From NCBI RefSeq assembly GCF_021559775.1, contig NZ_CP056047.1, forward strand, positions 3,183,501 through 3,247,500: DNA of 64,000 bases, written 5' to 3'. A model generated the notes under the pieces. The model worked only from the letters and a program-made list of their open reading frames with translations. It had not been told where the DNA came from and searched no databases. The position numbers were made by a program, and so were the translations under genes. This document shows, piece after piece, positions 39,786 to 49,285 of the stretch; positions within the stretch are counted from its first letter, which is position 1, and each line of letters starts with the position of its first letter. This DNA is from Gillisella vitis. GTDB taxonomy: Bacteria > Pseudomonadota > Alphaproteobacteria > Rhizobiales > Rhizobiaceae.

Positions 39786-40023
39786 CATCTGATCCGGCCA
39801 TGCTTCTGTTGCGCCCTGCCTCTCTTGCAGCAGGGCGAGGAACGCATGGTCATCATCGGCAGCAGGGTTTGGTCAAACAGGGTTTTTCCTTCGACTGACG
39901 CTCAGCTCCATCAGATTTCATGCCTATGGCCCTGCGGGCTTTGCCGGATCACATGCGTTTGCAGGTCCGCCCGTTGCATGTCCAGCAAGCCAAGCCATCA
40001 GGCATCCTTCCAAGGTTTCAACC

Positions 40024-41436
40024 ATGTCCACCATCACATCCCTGCCGGTCGAAAAGCCGGTAGCAGTCTCAACCAAAGGATTTTATTTTGCCGCCTGGCG
40101 CTGGCATTTCTATGCCGGGCTCTACGTCGCTCCTTTCCTGATTGTGCTGGCCGTGACCGGGCTGATCATGATGTGGAGCGCTACCCTGGTCGGACGCGAC
40201 GGAGAAAAGGCTTTCACCGTCACCCCCACATCTGCCCAGACGCTTGTCTCACAACAGGCAGACGCCGCACTTTCCGCCATTCCAGGCGGGGTTATCGCTC
40301 AATATATCGCACCAGCCACGCCAGAGAGTGTGGCGGTTTTCCGGGTTAACCGGGGCCAAGAGTCTATGATGGTCGCCATCAATCCTTATGACGCGCAAGT
40401 GCTGGGTCAATGGAGCCGCCGCACCGCGCTCTACGACCTGGCCGAAAGCATTCACGGCGACCTGCTGATTGGCACGCTCGGCGACCGGCTGATCGAAATC
40501 GCCGCCGGGTTCGGCGTGGTGCTGATCATCACCGGGCTTTACATGTGGTGGCCGCGTCAAGGCGAGAGCTATTTGCGCCTGCTCATTCCAAGCTTTGCCG
40601 AAAAGGGTCGCCAGCTGTGGAAATCCCTGCACCGCACCATCGGCTTTTATGCTTCGATCCTGCTTCTGGTCTTTCTGGTCTCGGGTTTGAGTTGGGCAGG
40701 CATCTGGGGCGAAAAATTCACTCAGGCCTGGAGCACCTTCCCGATTGGCAAATGGAGCGATGCCCCATTATCCGATGCGACCCACGCCACCATGAACCAT
40801 GGCAGTATCAAGGATGTTCCCTGGACGCTGGAACAGGCCCCCATGCCGATGTCCGGCTCCGCCGCCGGTCATGCCGGCCTGCCGGGTGGACAGACGGTGA
40901 CGCTGGACAATGTCATCGCCTTTGCCCGCGCCATCGGCTTCGATCACCGCTTCCAGCTGAATTTCCCCAAGGACGAAACCGGCGTCTGGAGTATTTCGCG
41001 CGATACGATGAGCAATGACAGCACCAACCCGCTGTTGGACCGCACCGTGCATATCGACCGCTATAGCGGCAAGGTGCTGGCCGATATCAAATATGAAAAC
41101 TATGGTCTGGCTGGCAAGGCCATGGCCGTGGGCGTTTCCTTTCACATGGGCACGATTGGCCTGTGGAATCTGGCACTGGTCACCGTTTACTGTCTGGCGG
41201 TGATTTTCCTCAGCGTCAGCGGCATCGTCATGTGGTGGATACGCCGTCCGAAAGGCGCGTCACGGCTGATGGCGCCTGCCTATCCATCCGACATGCGCCT
41301 CTGGAAAACCGGAGCGATCGTCATGCTGCTCACCTCCCTGCTGTTTCCGCTGACGGGCGCGGCGCTGCTGGCTGTACTCCTGCTCGATATGGTGCTGATC
41401 CGCCGGATCAGGCCGTTGAAAAGGGCATTGAGCTAA
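40024..41436 (+). CDS. PepSY-associated TM helix family membrane protein
   Basis: Inner-membrane protein of 470 residues with four main helices. RWHFYAGLYVAPFLIVLAVTGLIMMW, SIHGDLLIGTLGDRLIEIAAGFGVVLIITGLYMWWPR, LHRTIGFYASILLLVFLVSGLSWAG and FHMGTIGLWNLALVTVYCLAVIFLSVSGIVMWWIRR give conserved histidine and tryptophan motifs. The family includes ferric reductases and iron-siderophore or copper uptake partners. The order with DUF2946, CopC and CopD suggests copper handling, an inference. Confidence 0.88.
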   Translation: MSTITSLPVEKPVAVSTKGFYFAAWRWHFYAGLYVAPFLIVLAVTGLIMMWSATLVGRDGEKAFTVTPTSAQTLVSQQADAALSAIPGGVIAQYIAPATPESVAVFRVNRGQESMMVAINPYDAQVLGQWSRRTALYDLAESIHGDLLIGTLGDRLIEIAAGFGVVLIITGLYMWWPRQGESYLRLLIPSFAEKGRQLWKSLHRTIGFYASILLLVFLVSGLSWAGIWGEKFTQAWSTFPIGKWSDAPLSDATHATMNHGSIKDVPWTLEQAPMPMSGSAAGHAGLPGGQTVTLDNVIAFARAIGFDHRFQLNFPKDETGVWSISRDTMSNDSTNPLLDRTVHIDRYSGKVLADIKYENYGLAGKAMAVGVSFHMGTIGLWNLALVTVYCLAVIFLSVSGIVMWWIRRPKGASRLMAPAYPSDMRLWKTGAIVMLLTSLLFPLTGAALLAVLLLDMVLIRRIRPLKRALS

Positions 41437-41506
41437 ACCGACACTCAAAGGCGGCGCATCGAAAGCCGCCAGCAATCCATCCCACCCAAAACCAAAGGAC
41501 ATGATC

Positions 41507-41878
41507 ATGACTGTCACATCCAGAACACTAGCCACATTTGCCCTCTTCGGCGCCCTGGCCCTGGCAGGCCAAGCCTTCGCCCACGCTCATCTGGCCACCG
41601 TCGCCCCGGCGGACAAGGCGACCATTGCCAGCGCTCCGAAAACCATCGACCTCAGCTTTACCGAAGGGCTTGAGCCGAAATTTTCCGGCGTCGATATCAC
41701 CGGCCCGCAACAGCAAAAGATCAAGACCGGTGAAGCCGTGGTCAGCAAGGACGGCAAGGGCCTGAGCGTTCCGCTCAGTGAGCCGCTTGCTCCTGGCGCC
41801 TATAGTGTCGAATGGCATGTTCTGTCGGTCGATGGTCATAAGTCCAACGGTACGACCAGCTTTACCGTCAAGCCGTGA
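41507..41878 (+). CDS. copC: Copper resistance protein CopC
   Basis: Periplasmic copper-binding cupredoxin-fold protein of 123 residues. Cleavage after a signal (TFALFGALALAGQAFA) would expose an N-terminal His (HAHLATVAPADKA), the typical Cu(II) ligand; VDGHKSNGTTSF carries the second conserved histidine. Two ATGs occur six bases apart; 41507 is favoured because AAAGGA is then seven bases away. Its stop overlaps the copD GTG. Confidence 0.92.
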   Translation: MTVTSRTLATFALFGALALAGQAFAHAHLATVAPADKATIASAPKTIDLSFTEGLEPKFSGVDITGPQQQKIKTGEAVVSKDGKGLSVPLSEPLAPGAYSVEWHVLSVDGHKSNGTTSFTVKP

Positions 41879-42753
41879 CACCCGAACAGGTCAACATCCT
41901 CTGCCGCCTGGTGTTCGACGCCTGCGCGCTCTTCCTCTGGGGCGCGCATGGTTTTCTGTGGCTCGCCGTGCCGAAAAACCTTTCGGCAGGCATCGCGCAG
42001 CACCTTGCCCGGTTTTATCAGCCTGCCCTCTGGTTGCTGGCAATAGCCGGAACTGGCAAGATCGCCGCCCAGAGTGCCATGCTCGGTGATGGTTGGCAGA
42101 GCGTGACCTCGACATTGATGATTGACCTGCTAACAGCCACGCAAAGCGGCAGGGCGTTCGGGCTTCAGGCCGGGCTCGCCCTGGTGCTGGTCCTTGGCTA
42201 TTATACATTACCCCGCCATCGTGGGCCTGTCGTAACGCTGCTGGGTGCACCCCTGTTGATGAGCCTTAGCCTCAGCGGCCATGCGGTGGCGCAAGGAGGC
42301 TTGATCGGCCTGCTGCACCGCGCCAATCATAGCCTGCATCTGCTATCCGCAAGCCTGTGGCTTGGTGCCTTACCGCCCGTTCTGTTGCTATTAAACGCCA
42401 TGCAGGATCCTCGAACCCGGACACCGGCCCTGACTGCGTTGATGCGATTTTCCACCATCGGCCATGTCGCCGTGGCACTGACGCTGGTCAGCGGGATGCT
42501 GAATGTCTGGCTGATCACTGGTCTGTCACTCGACATGGCGGCACCCTATCAACAATGGCTGGCCCTGAAGATAGCCGCCGTCGCTGCGATGGTGACGATT
42601 GCCGTCGTCAACCGTTATGTTTTCGTGCCGCAACTGCATCGAAGCCCGGTTCAGGCCGTACGGGCCATCAAGATTGGCACGCTGGCGGAATGCGCGCTTG
42701 GCCTGATCGCCGTGGCACTGGTATCCGCCTTTGGAACGATGCCGCCTGGATAA
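41875..42753 (+). CDS. copD: Copper homeostasis membrane protein CopD
   Basis: Inner-membrane protein of 292 residues with eight helices, thought to import copper handed over by CopC. LLHRANHSLHLLSASLWLGALPPVLLLL and SGHAVAQGG contain the conserved histidines. GTG at 41875 overlaps the copC stop (GTGA). It ends the copper group; after it a gap of about 100 bases precedes the ABC pair. Confidence 0.92.
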   Translation: MTPEQVNILCRLVFDACALFLWGAHGFLWLAVPKNLSAGIAQHLARFYQPALWLLAIAGTGKIAAQSAMLGDGWQSVTSTLMIDLLTATQSGRAFGLQAGLALVLVLGYYTLPRHRGPVVTLLGAPLLMSLSLSGHAVAQGGLIGLLHRANHSLHLLSASLWLGALPPVLLLLNAMQDPRTRTPALTALMRFSTIGHVAVALTLVSGMLNVWLITGLSLDMAAPYQQWLALKIAAVAAMVTIAVVNRYVFVPQLHRSPVQAVRAIKIGTLAECALGLIAVALVSAFGTMPPG

Positions 42754-42857
42754 CGGCGCAATTGCAACACTCCCAGGACAGAGGTCATGCTGTAATCCCT
42801 TGAAATGCATGGATCACCTGTGACAGTGTCTTGCCAACCCGATCCAGGAGATATTTC

Positions 42858-43655
42858 ATGTCTTTGCGCCGCGCCATCCTTGCCGGTCTTTCCGCGCTTT
42901 TCCTTGCCCCCTTCGCCGCTATTGCCGCCGACCTGCCGGATCTGGGTGGCAAGACCGTTGTCGTCGTCACGGAAAATGCCTATCCGCCACTGCAATTCGT
43001 CGACCCGAAGAGTGGCAAGGCGATCGGTTGGGAATACGACGCCATGAACGAGATCGCCAAGCGGCTGAATTTCAAAGTTGAATATCAGAACACGTCCTGG
43101 GACGCGATGATCCAGGCGGTTTCCGACGGCCAATATAATATTGGCATGACCGGCATCACCATCAAGGAAGACCGCAAGGAAAAGGTCGATTTCTCCGATC
43201 CCTATATGCGCTCGCAGCAATTGATGCTGGTGCGCGGCGATGAAGCCCGCTTTACCGACGCCAAGAGCTTCAAAGCCTTCGACAAGGGCCTGATCGCCGC
43301 GCAGCCAGGCACAAGCCCGTTCTACACCGCCGTCTATGAAGTGCTTGACGGCAACGAACAGAACCCACGTATCAAACTGTTCGAAACCTTTGGCGCGACC
43401 GTACAGGCCTTGAAAACCGGCGATGTCGATCTGGTGCTCACCGACAGCACGGCGGGCAAAGGCTATGTCGATGCCTCCGGTGGCGCCTTGAAAATCATCG
43501 GCGAACCGCTGGGTACGGAAGATTTCGGCTTCATCTTTCCAAAGGGTTCGGATCTGGTCAAGCCGATCAATGCCGCCATCGCTGCCCTGAAGGCCGATGG
43601 CACGTTCGACGCCCTGAACAAGAAATGGTTCCTCGATTACAAGCTGGGTGATTGA
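42858..43655 (+). CDS. Amino-acid-type ABC transporter substrate-binding protein
   Basis: Periplasmic SBP of family 3, 265 residues. A signal peptide ([23 protein letters not shown]) is followed by [72 protein letters not shown] and, at the hinge end, GTDFGF-like [15 protein letters not shown] at 42858 follows AGGAG. It is directly followed by its permease; no ATPase gene follows. Confidence 0.9.
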   Translation: MSLRRAILAGLSALFLAPFAAIAADLPDLGGKTVVVVTENAYPPLQFVDPKSGKAIGWEYDAMNEIAKRLNFKVEYQNTSWDAMIQAVSDGQYNIGMTGITIKEDRKEKVDFSDPYMRSQQLMLVRGDEARFTDAKSFKAFDKGLIAAQPGTSPFYTAVYEVLDGNEQNPRIKLFETFGATVQALKTGDVDLVLTDSTAGKGYVDASGGALKIIGEPLGTEDFGFIFPKGSDLVKPINAAIAALKADGTFDALNKKWFLDYKLGD

Positions 43656-43672
43656 CGGCCAGGCGTCTTTCC

Positions 43673-44497
43673 ATGGCCTTTCAGACCCTTCCGAACGGTA
43701 GCAAGCAGGATTTCCCCTGGTGGCTGGTGGCGCTTGGCCTGCTGGCGCTGGCGCTGGCCATCACCATCGCCGTCAACGACCTCTATAGGCAGGTGTTCGA
43801 AACCGTCTCACGCGGTATCGGCGTCACCGTTTTCGTGACGCTGACCGGTTTTGCGCTCGCCTCCATGCTTGGCCTGCTAATTGCGCTGGCGGGCATGGCC
43901 GATAGCATCGTGCTGCGTCAGGCCGCGCGATTCTATATCGAGATCGTCAGGGGCATTCCGGTCCTGGTCCTGCTGTTTTACGTGGCCTTCGTCGGCGCGC
44001 CCGGCTTCGTTGCTCTCTATAATACCCTCACCGCCCCGCTTGTTTCCACCGGTTCGCTGGAACCGCTTCAAGTGCGCGATGTCTCGCTGATGTGGCGGAC
44101 GATTTTTGCGCTTTGCATCGGTTATTCGGCCTTCATCGCCGAAATCTTCAGAGCCGGCATCGAATCCATCGACAAGGGACAGATCGAGGCCGCCAAATCG
44201 CTGGGACTGAACCGGACGCAGCGGTTTCGCCTGGTGATACTGCCTCAAGCCATACGGGTGATTTTCCCGCCGCTCTCCAACGACTTTGTCGCCATGGTCA
44301 AGGATTCATCGCTGGTCTCGGTGCTGGGCGTCGCCGATATCAGCCAGGCAGGAAAGATCTATGCCTCCGGGTCCTTCCGGTTTTTCGAGACCTATTCCAT
44401 CGTCGCCTATATTTATCTGATCCTCACCATCGGCCTGTCCCTCATCCTGCGGCGCTTGGAAAAACGGATGCGGTCCCGCGATGGCCAGCGAACCTAG
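43673..44497 (+). CDS. Amino acid ABC transporter permease (HisM/GlnP type)
   Basis: Membrane permease of 274 residues. The EAA loop, IEAAKSLGLNRTQRFRLVILPQAIRVIFPPL, and the start of the 3-TM domain (RGIGVTVFVTLTGFALASMLGLLIAL) are typical. ATG at 43673 (MAFQTLPNG) is taken as the start; a TTG at 43652 that overlaps the upstream stop is an alternative and would fit coupling. No adjacent ATP-binding gene is present, so this system either uses an ATPase encoded elsewhere or lost it. The helicase ends 39 bases downstream on the other strand. Confidence 0.9.
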   Translation: MAFQTLPNGSKQDFPWWLVALGLLALALAITIAVNDLYRQVFETVSRGIGVTVFVTLTGFALASMLGLLIALAGMADSIVLRQAARFYIEIVRGIPVLVLLFYVAFVGAPGFVALYNTLTAPLVSTGSLEPLQVRDVSLMWRTIFALCIGYSAFIAEIFRAGIESIDKGQIEAAKSLGLNRTQRFRLVILPQAIRVIFPPLSNDFVAMVKDSSLVSVLGVADISQAGKIYASGSFRFFETYSIVAYIYLILTIGLSLILRRLEKRMRSRDGQRT

Positions 44498-44535
44498 ATG
44501 TTCAGTCCCTGCATTTGATGGAAGTGGTTTCGTCT

Positions 44536-47500
44536 CTAGCGGACATTCAACCGCTTAAGGGCCGCATCTCGAGACAGCGGCCAGCCTTCTATACCCATGG
44601 TGTTCCGCACCAGATCATGTTTTCTCCACGCGTTCCAATCACCTATAATGTAAAGACGTCGCTGGGCGCGACTGACACCGACATTGAGAATATTGGGCGT
44701 CGAAGCGGCCCATTCTATTGCGCCGGACGTGGAGCCGCCCAACAAGAAAATAACGCTCTCTGCCTCTTTGCCCTGGAACGTGTGAACCGTTCCAACAGAC
44801 TGATTCACCCACTTTGTGAGGTTTTTCACAGTGATATGATCGGCCCAATCCCTCTGGGTCTTCTTCAGCAGCTCTCGCATTCCTGCGGCCGCCGTCTTGA
44901 ACGGTGAAATGATGTAAAGGTCAGGCAATTCCGTGTGTGGGTTAACCCAGCCATTTTGCATGTAGCTCTTCACCAGATCGAGCGCCAAATGGGCCTGTGC
45001 CGGAATATGGTGTTTTTCACATCCTTCCGTTCCCGGCATATCGATCCAGCAACTTGGACCGAGCAAAGGTCTCGGCGGTGCGGTTTCGCTTCCTGTCGTG
45101 ATTTTGCTTTCCTGCTCGACCTTGCCGCGCCCAAGCACCATGGTTTGATTATAGGCAATTTTGTTGCAAATGGAGAACATTGGCTCCACGCAGCGCCGAT
45201 GCACTTTCAGAGGTGAACCCACCCACACCGGCTCATTCTGGTGCGAAATGAGATAGGAGCCGAATGTATTGTGCTGATCAGCAATGACCTGCAAAGAGGT
45301 TGCTGTTGCGAGATGTCTGATCGGGGCCTTGTGGCGCTCAAGCAATTTCGCATCAACGTTTTTATCCAGTGTGACCACAGGCTCCACTTGCAGCGGATCA
45401 CCGACGATAAAGGCTCTTTTGGCCCGCGCCAAAGCCCCAACGGCCTGTTGTGGTGCGGCCTGACCGGCTTCATCAACGAACAGCCAACCGATGCCGCCAG
45501 TTGGCATATGCTCGAAACAGCGGGCAAAGGAGGCAAATGTGGACGACACCACCGGAACAAGCAGGGATAAGGTTGCCCAAAGATCGATGCCGACATCTTT
45601 GATGACAGGCGTTAAATAGGGATCTCTCGTTAACATTCCGAGCGCACGGCTCAAATTTTGAGAGAAGACCTTTCCGGCCCCTTGCAAAAAGGCGCGATGC
45701 AGGACCATTGCCTTGATAAACAGCATGGCGCGGGCGTCATTCAGCGCATCGCACATGCGTGGCAACATCTGCTGGCGGTCCGCGTCTGTTGCCACGAGCG
45801 CATCCTCGAAACTCACCAGACCTGATCGTTTGGACCTCAAGGTTTCGAGCTGGGCGCTTTTGATCGACAGGGCCTGGCGCGCGTGATCTCTCTCTTGTTG
45901 CGCCTCTTCCATAACCTTCGTGTTTGTTTCAACAAGCGCTTCCAATGCCCGAAGGTTGGTACGGGCGCTGGTTCTCAAAATATCGCACTGTGCCCGGTGT
46001 TTGACAGCCGCCTCAAACAAGGAAATCCGGCTTCGTGCGGAACGGCAAATCGCCCAGGATGCGGGCAACATTGCCCAAAAGCCTGTCCATTTTCCAGGTT
46101 GGAGCAGCTCCGCGTTCTTATCAGCCGAACGAAGATCATCCTCAGCATCCTTCAGAGTGATGGCTGCCTGAGGGATGTTCTTTTTTGCCTCTTCGACGGT
46201 TTGTTGCGCTTTGATGTATTTTTGCTCACAAACGTCCGCGAGCTTCTTGAGGCGATAAACCTCGCGGGAAATAGCGTCAACCTGTTTCATCTCGCCTTTA
46301 AGACGAGAAACCGTTGCGAGCGCGTCGTCAAAATCCCGACGGGCAGTCGCCCAGTCCACCGCTTCGCTCTTGTCTTTCAACTGACGAAATATATTGCTGA
46401 AATCTTCTTTATCGTCTTTTGTTTTTGCCTTCAATATGGAATCGAATCTATTCATGTTCTTGGCGTTGCCGAGCACGGCGGAAATCAATCCCCAGGCTTT
46501 TGCAGTGTCGTGCTCACCAGTGGTGTCTTCGCTCTCCTCATCATCACTGCCTTTCTTCAATAAAGCCGTGGCTGTTGGAGAGAAATACTCGGCAATGCTA
46601 TGATATTGCGGATCAATTTTGGATTGGTTTGGAAATTCTCGCGTCACATTCTCGACCGCGCCATTGTTGGCGCTGGTGACGACCATGGTAAAGCCATGCA
46701 AACGCGCGTCCAGCTTATAAATATTGGCTGAATGGGGCTGGTTTGGGTATTTCACCTCATGATCTGTGTATCTGGTGAACGCTTTGTTGGGTGTGGAGAA
46801 CGTGGTGAGAATTTTTGCCCGTTCAACAAGAATAGCGGCAACCACATCCATCAGCAATGTTGTTTTTCCTGTTCCCGGCGGCCCATTAAGAGAGAACAAT
46901 CCGCCAGAATGCAGGGCGCGCAATCCCTCATTGACTGCGACCTGTTGCATGAGGGTGAGCGAAAATTGTGATGGCCAACGACCATCTGGCAGCAGGTCCA
47001 GCGAGAGTTTCTTGTCGATTGCCTCAATGCTTGTCGAGTCAACCCGACCGCTTTCGCTCGGCTCAACCAGATAAGGAAGCACAAGGCCCGCAGGTTGCTT
47101 GTTTTTCACACTGTTGATCGCAGCTTCAATATCGTCCAGAAAAAAGCTGTTTATTGGCGGGATACGCGGGGTGAGAGGTTTTTCGTCTTTTCCAACGGTC
47201 GCCTTGCTAACGACAATCGCTTGCGGCCCTTGATCGATGCCAACAGGCACCCACTTTAGCAACTGAATGGCTTTTTCCTGCAATGTCTGGATAAAGAGGC
47301 CTGATGCGGGAAACTGCTCCTCTGCCAATCGTCCTGCTTCTTTGTCGAAATATTCTATTAGCGTGGCGCTATAGTCGGCAAATTCAAGCGCTTGATTGTT
47401 CTTCAACTCAGAGAAGGCTTGCGCGAAAGACGCCATTTTCAGTGTTTTGGCTTGCACATAACCCCCTGTGCTCACTTCAAACACGCCCAAGAAGGTGAAA

Positions 47501-47799
47501 GCACTGGTATTTTGTCGGCCACCTGAATCGTAATCCGGTGCCGCTTCTGTTCGTAATGTCGCCAGAAGCTCCTGATCATAGGATGCTCTGGCAAGAATAC
47601 CAAAGCGCACAAAGTGCTTGTACTGCCGCTCCTGTTGATCTTGTTTTGGGGATGGAAAATGCGGCTCCCAAGGATACACATTGTCCCTGACATAGGTGAC
47701 AAAGTGGTTTTCACTTTTGTCATCGTCCTCTTCGGCATCCGGTGCCGTCAGCGCCTCAACATCAAACCAATATTTCAATGTTTGAAGCGCATCGTTCAT
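44536..47799 (-). CDS. Superfamily 1 helicase (Upf1/DNA2-like), large, with coiled-coil insert
   Basis: Stand-alone helicase of 1087 residues. Walker A LNGPPGTGKTT is at residues 305-314, the Walker B/DEAG box (LFVDEAGQAAPQQAVGAL) near 775, motif III GDPLQVEPV just after, and motifs V/VI HTFQGKEAESVIFLLGG and NVGVSRAQRRLYIIGDW near 1007 and 1055. About 300 residues before the ATPase match nothing I know, and a charged coiled-coil insert lies between motifs I and II (about residues 470-690). Base composition is visibly less GC-rich than its neighbours. Upstream is a decayed coding remnant. It may be an antiviral or RNA-processing helicase; no nuclease motif (HKD, PD-D/ExK) is evident. ATG at 47799; GGAATTT is a weak ribosome site. 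Confidence 0.85.
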   Translation of the reverse strand: MNDALQTLKYWFDVEALTAPDAEEDDDKSENHFVTYVRDNVYPWEPHFPSPKQDQQERQYKHFVRFGILARASYDQELLATLRTEAAPDYDSGGRQNTSAFTFLGVFEVSTGGYVQAKTLKMASFAQAFSELKNNQALEFADYSATLIEYFDKEAGRLAEEQFPASGLFIQTLQEKAIQLLKWVPVGIDQGPQAIVVSKATVGKDEKPLTPRIPPINSFFLDDIEAAINSVKNKQPAGLVLPYLVEPSESGRVDSTSIEAIDKKLSLDLLPDGRWPSQFSLTLMQQVAVNEGLRALHSGGLFSLNGPPGTGKTTLLMDVVAAILVERAKILTTFSTPNKAFTRYTDHEVKYPNQPHSANIYKLDARLHGFTMVVTSANNGAVENVTREFPNQSKIDPQYHSIAEYFSPTATALLKKGSDDEESEDTTGEHDTAKAWGLISAVLGNAKNMNRFDSILKAKTKDDKEDFSNIFRQLKDKSEAVDWATARRDFDDALATVSRLKGEMKQVDAISREVYRLKKLADVCEQKYIKAQQTVEEAKKNIPQAAITLKDAEDDLRSADKNAELLQPGKWTGFWAMLPASWAICRSARSRISLFEAAVKHRAQCDILRTSARTNLRALEALVETNTKVMEEAQQERDHARQALSIKSAQLETLRSKRSGLVSFEDALVATDADRQQMLPRMCDALNDARAMLFIKAMVLHRAFLQGAGKVFSQNLSRALGMLTRDPYLTPVIKDVGIDLWATLSLLVPVVSSTFASFARCFEHMPTGGIGWLFVDEAGQAAPQQAVGALARAKRAFIVGDPLQVEPVVTLDKNVDAKLLERHKAPIRHLATATSLQVIADQHNTFGSYLISHQNEPVWVGSPLKVHRRCVEPMFSICNKIAYNQTMVLGRGKVEQESKITTGSETAPPRPLLGPSCWIDMPGTEGCEKHHIPAQAHLALDLVKSYMQNGWVNPHTELPDLYIISPFKTAAAGMRELLKKTQRDWADHITVKNLTKWVNQSVGTVHTFQGKEAESVIFLLGGSTSGAIEWAASTPNILNVGVSRAQRRLYIIGDWNAWRKHDLVRNTMGIEGWPLSRDAALKRLNVR

Positions 47800-47802
47800 T
47801 TT

Positions 47803-47955
47803 TTAAATTCCTAATATTCTATAAATATCTTCAGTAAGTCCAATACTCTCTGGCCCTTTATGGAAGCGCAAGCGATCGATTGCTAATGCTTCAAACTTAC
47901 CAATTGGTTGCAATTGCCTCACTTTAAAAAACCTTAAAGTTGCGACTCTTGAACG
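47803..47955 (-). pseudogene. C-terminal remnant of a gene upstream of the helicase
   Basis: The minus strand reads VATLRFFKVRQLQPIGKFEALAIDRLRFHKG...EDIYRILGI and a stop codon four bases before the helicase ATG. About 50 residues look protein-like, with no credible ribosome site or start for this piece. It looks like the 3' end of a partner gene whose beginning was lost. The rest of 47956-48025 shows nothing definite. Confidence 0.45.
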
Positions 47956-48025
47956 TATTGCGTGAGAGCTGCCGAAGGCCCCGACCGTACGATGTGCTGA
48001 GTTTCCGTTTTTCCTATGGCAAACT

Positions 48026-49045
48026 CTAGATGTCGCCAATCACCGCCCGATACCGGCGATACTCCTCGGCAAGACCAGGTCTCAGACTGTCGGCCACCGG
48101 CAGGATCGTCGCAAAGAGCGTTTCCGGATCGGCGATAGTGCCAAGTGCTGCCACAGCATCCTTGACCGCTTGCGGATAAAGATCCGGCTGGCGGGCGACT
48201 CGATTGCAGAATACCTGCAAATTGAACCGGATATTGGCGCTGACCGCATCAGCACGGTCGGCGGCGGCCAAAGGCAGGTCGCGCCAGCCAAACAGGCTAT
48301 GCATATCCAGAAACAACAGAAATTCATGATAATAGCGCGCCGTTTCCGGCAGACCGACTTGCAACAGCAGCGTGTCAAACGAGGTGTCCAAACCTGCGGC
48401 AGACTTCCATTGCCCGAGATCATAGCAATAGATCAAAGCCGGATCATACAACACCTTGCCACAACACAGAAACGTAGCGACGAAACTCCAGTCGCAATAG
48501 GCGCCCCGCGTCGGATGATGCGCATTGAAAGTCTTCAGGACCCCTGTAAATAGCCTAGTGCGAAAAATGCTGTAATAAAGCGCATTATTGCCACCGGTCT
48601 TATTGACATACTGCTGTATCCGCCCCGATGGCGTCTCCGCATCCAGATTGGTCGTGACCACATCGGCCACACCCGCATCGTCGCGCCATATCATCGTTTG
48701 CGGTCGCACACCGATCACATCCTGCGGCAGAGAGGAAAGATCCGCCACCGGCAGGCCGTCGAGAACATAAATCGTGTCATCATCAGCAAACGGCATGAGA
48801 AACGGTGTTTCCACGTGGTTGAGCGCGTTGACCAGATTGGCGACGGCATCTTCTGCGGTGGAATGCAGGTAACGGACGCGCGCGCCTAGGCTTTGCAGCC
48901 ATTCCGCCTTGGCCGGATCGCCGGAATTGTCGGACACGATCAGCACGGCATCCAGCTTTTCCGCATAGATCAACGCACTTTCCAGGGAAAATCGGCTCTT
49001 CTCCAGCGACCGGCGGCTTGGAACAACAATTGAAAGCTGGGACAT
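48026..49045 (-). CDS. Glycosyltransferase family protein, GT-A fold (TIGR00180-like)
   Basis: Cytoplasmic glycosyltransferase-like protein of 339 residues. The N-terminus LSIVVPSRRSLEKSRFSLESAL and PFLMPFADDDTIYVLDG, with a DDD metal/sugar-nucleotide motif near residue 87, mark a GT-A fold. The middle GGNNALYYSIFRTRLFTGVL and SFVATFLCCGKVLYDP resemble TIGR00180-type enzymes often located in polysaccharide loci. ATG at 49045. It is divergent from the TPR/OGT-like gene; about 240 bases lie between them. The acceptor is unknown. Confidence 0.82.
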   Translation of the reverse strand: MSQLSIVVPSRRSLEKSRFSLESALIYAEKLDAVLIVSDNSGDPAKAEWLQSLGARVRYLHSTAEDAVANLVNALNHVETPFLMPFADDDTIYVLDGLPVADLSSLPQDVIGVRPQTMIWRDDAGVADVVTTNLDAETPSGRIQQYVNKTGGNNALYYSIFRTRLFTGVLKTFNAHHPTRGAYCDWSFVATFLCCGKVLYDPALIYCYDLGQWKSAAGLDTSFDTLLLQVGLPETARYYHEFLLFLDMHSLFGWRDLPLAAADRADAVSANIRFNLQVFCNRVARQPDLYPQAVKDAVAALGTIADPETLFATILPVADSLRPGLAEEYRRYRAVIGDI

Positions 49046-49285
49046 GCAGGATTTTCCGAAAACAGGGCAGCAGAATTTTACAAGAGAGGATGCATTAGCA
49101 TCTTCGAGACTTTGTATTCGCATAGAGAAGCAGTGTTTCCCCAGGCTGGATGGCTTGTACGCCGCACCATGCAGAAAACTAGCTGCCCCTTTGCAGTCCG
49201 ATGCTGCAAGCCTGAACGAAAGACAAGCCCTGCGCCAGACCAACGGTATATCGCCGAGCGATCAACAGGAGTGACAGCAGACGCA

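Noticed and set aside
44536..47799. Possible Mokosh-type or other named defence helicase
   Set aside because: No phospholipase-D HKD motif or other nuclease signature is visible in this protein, and the partner is only a fragment, so no named system can be assigned.
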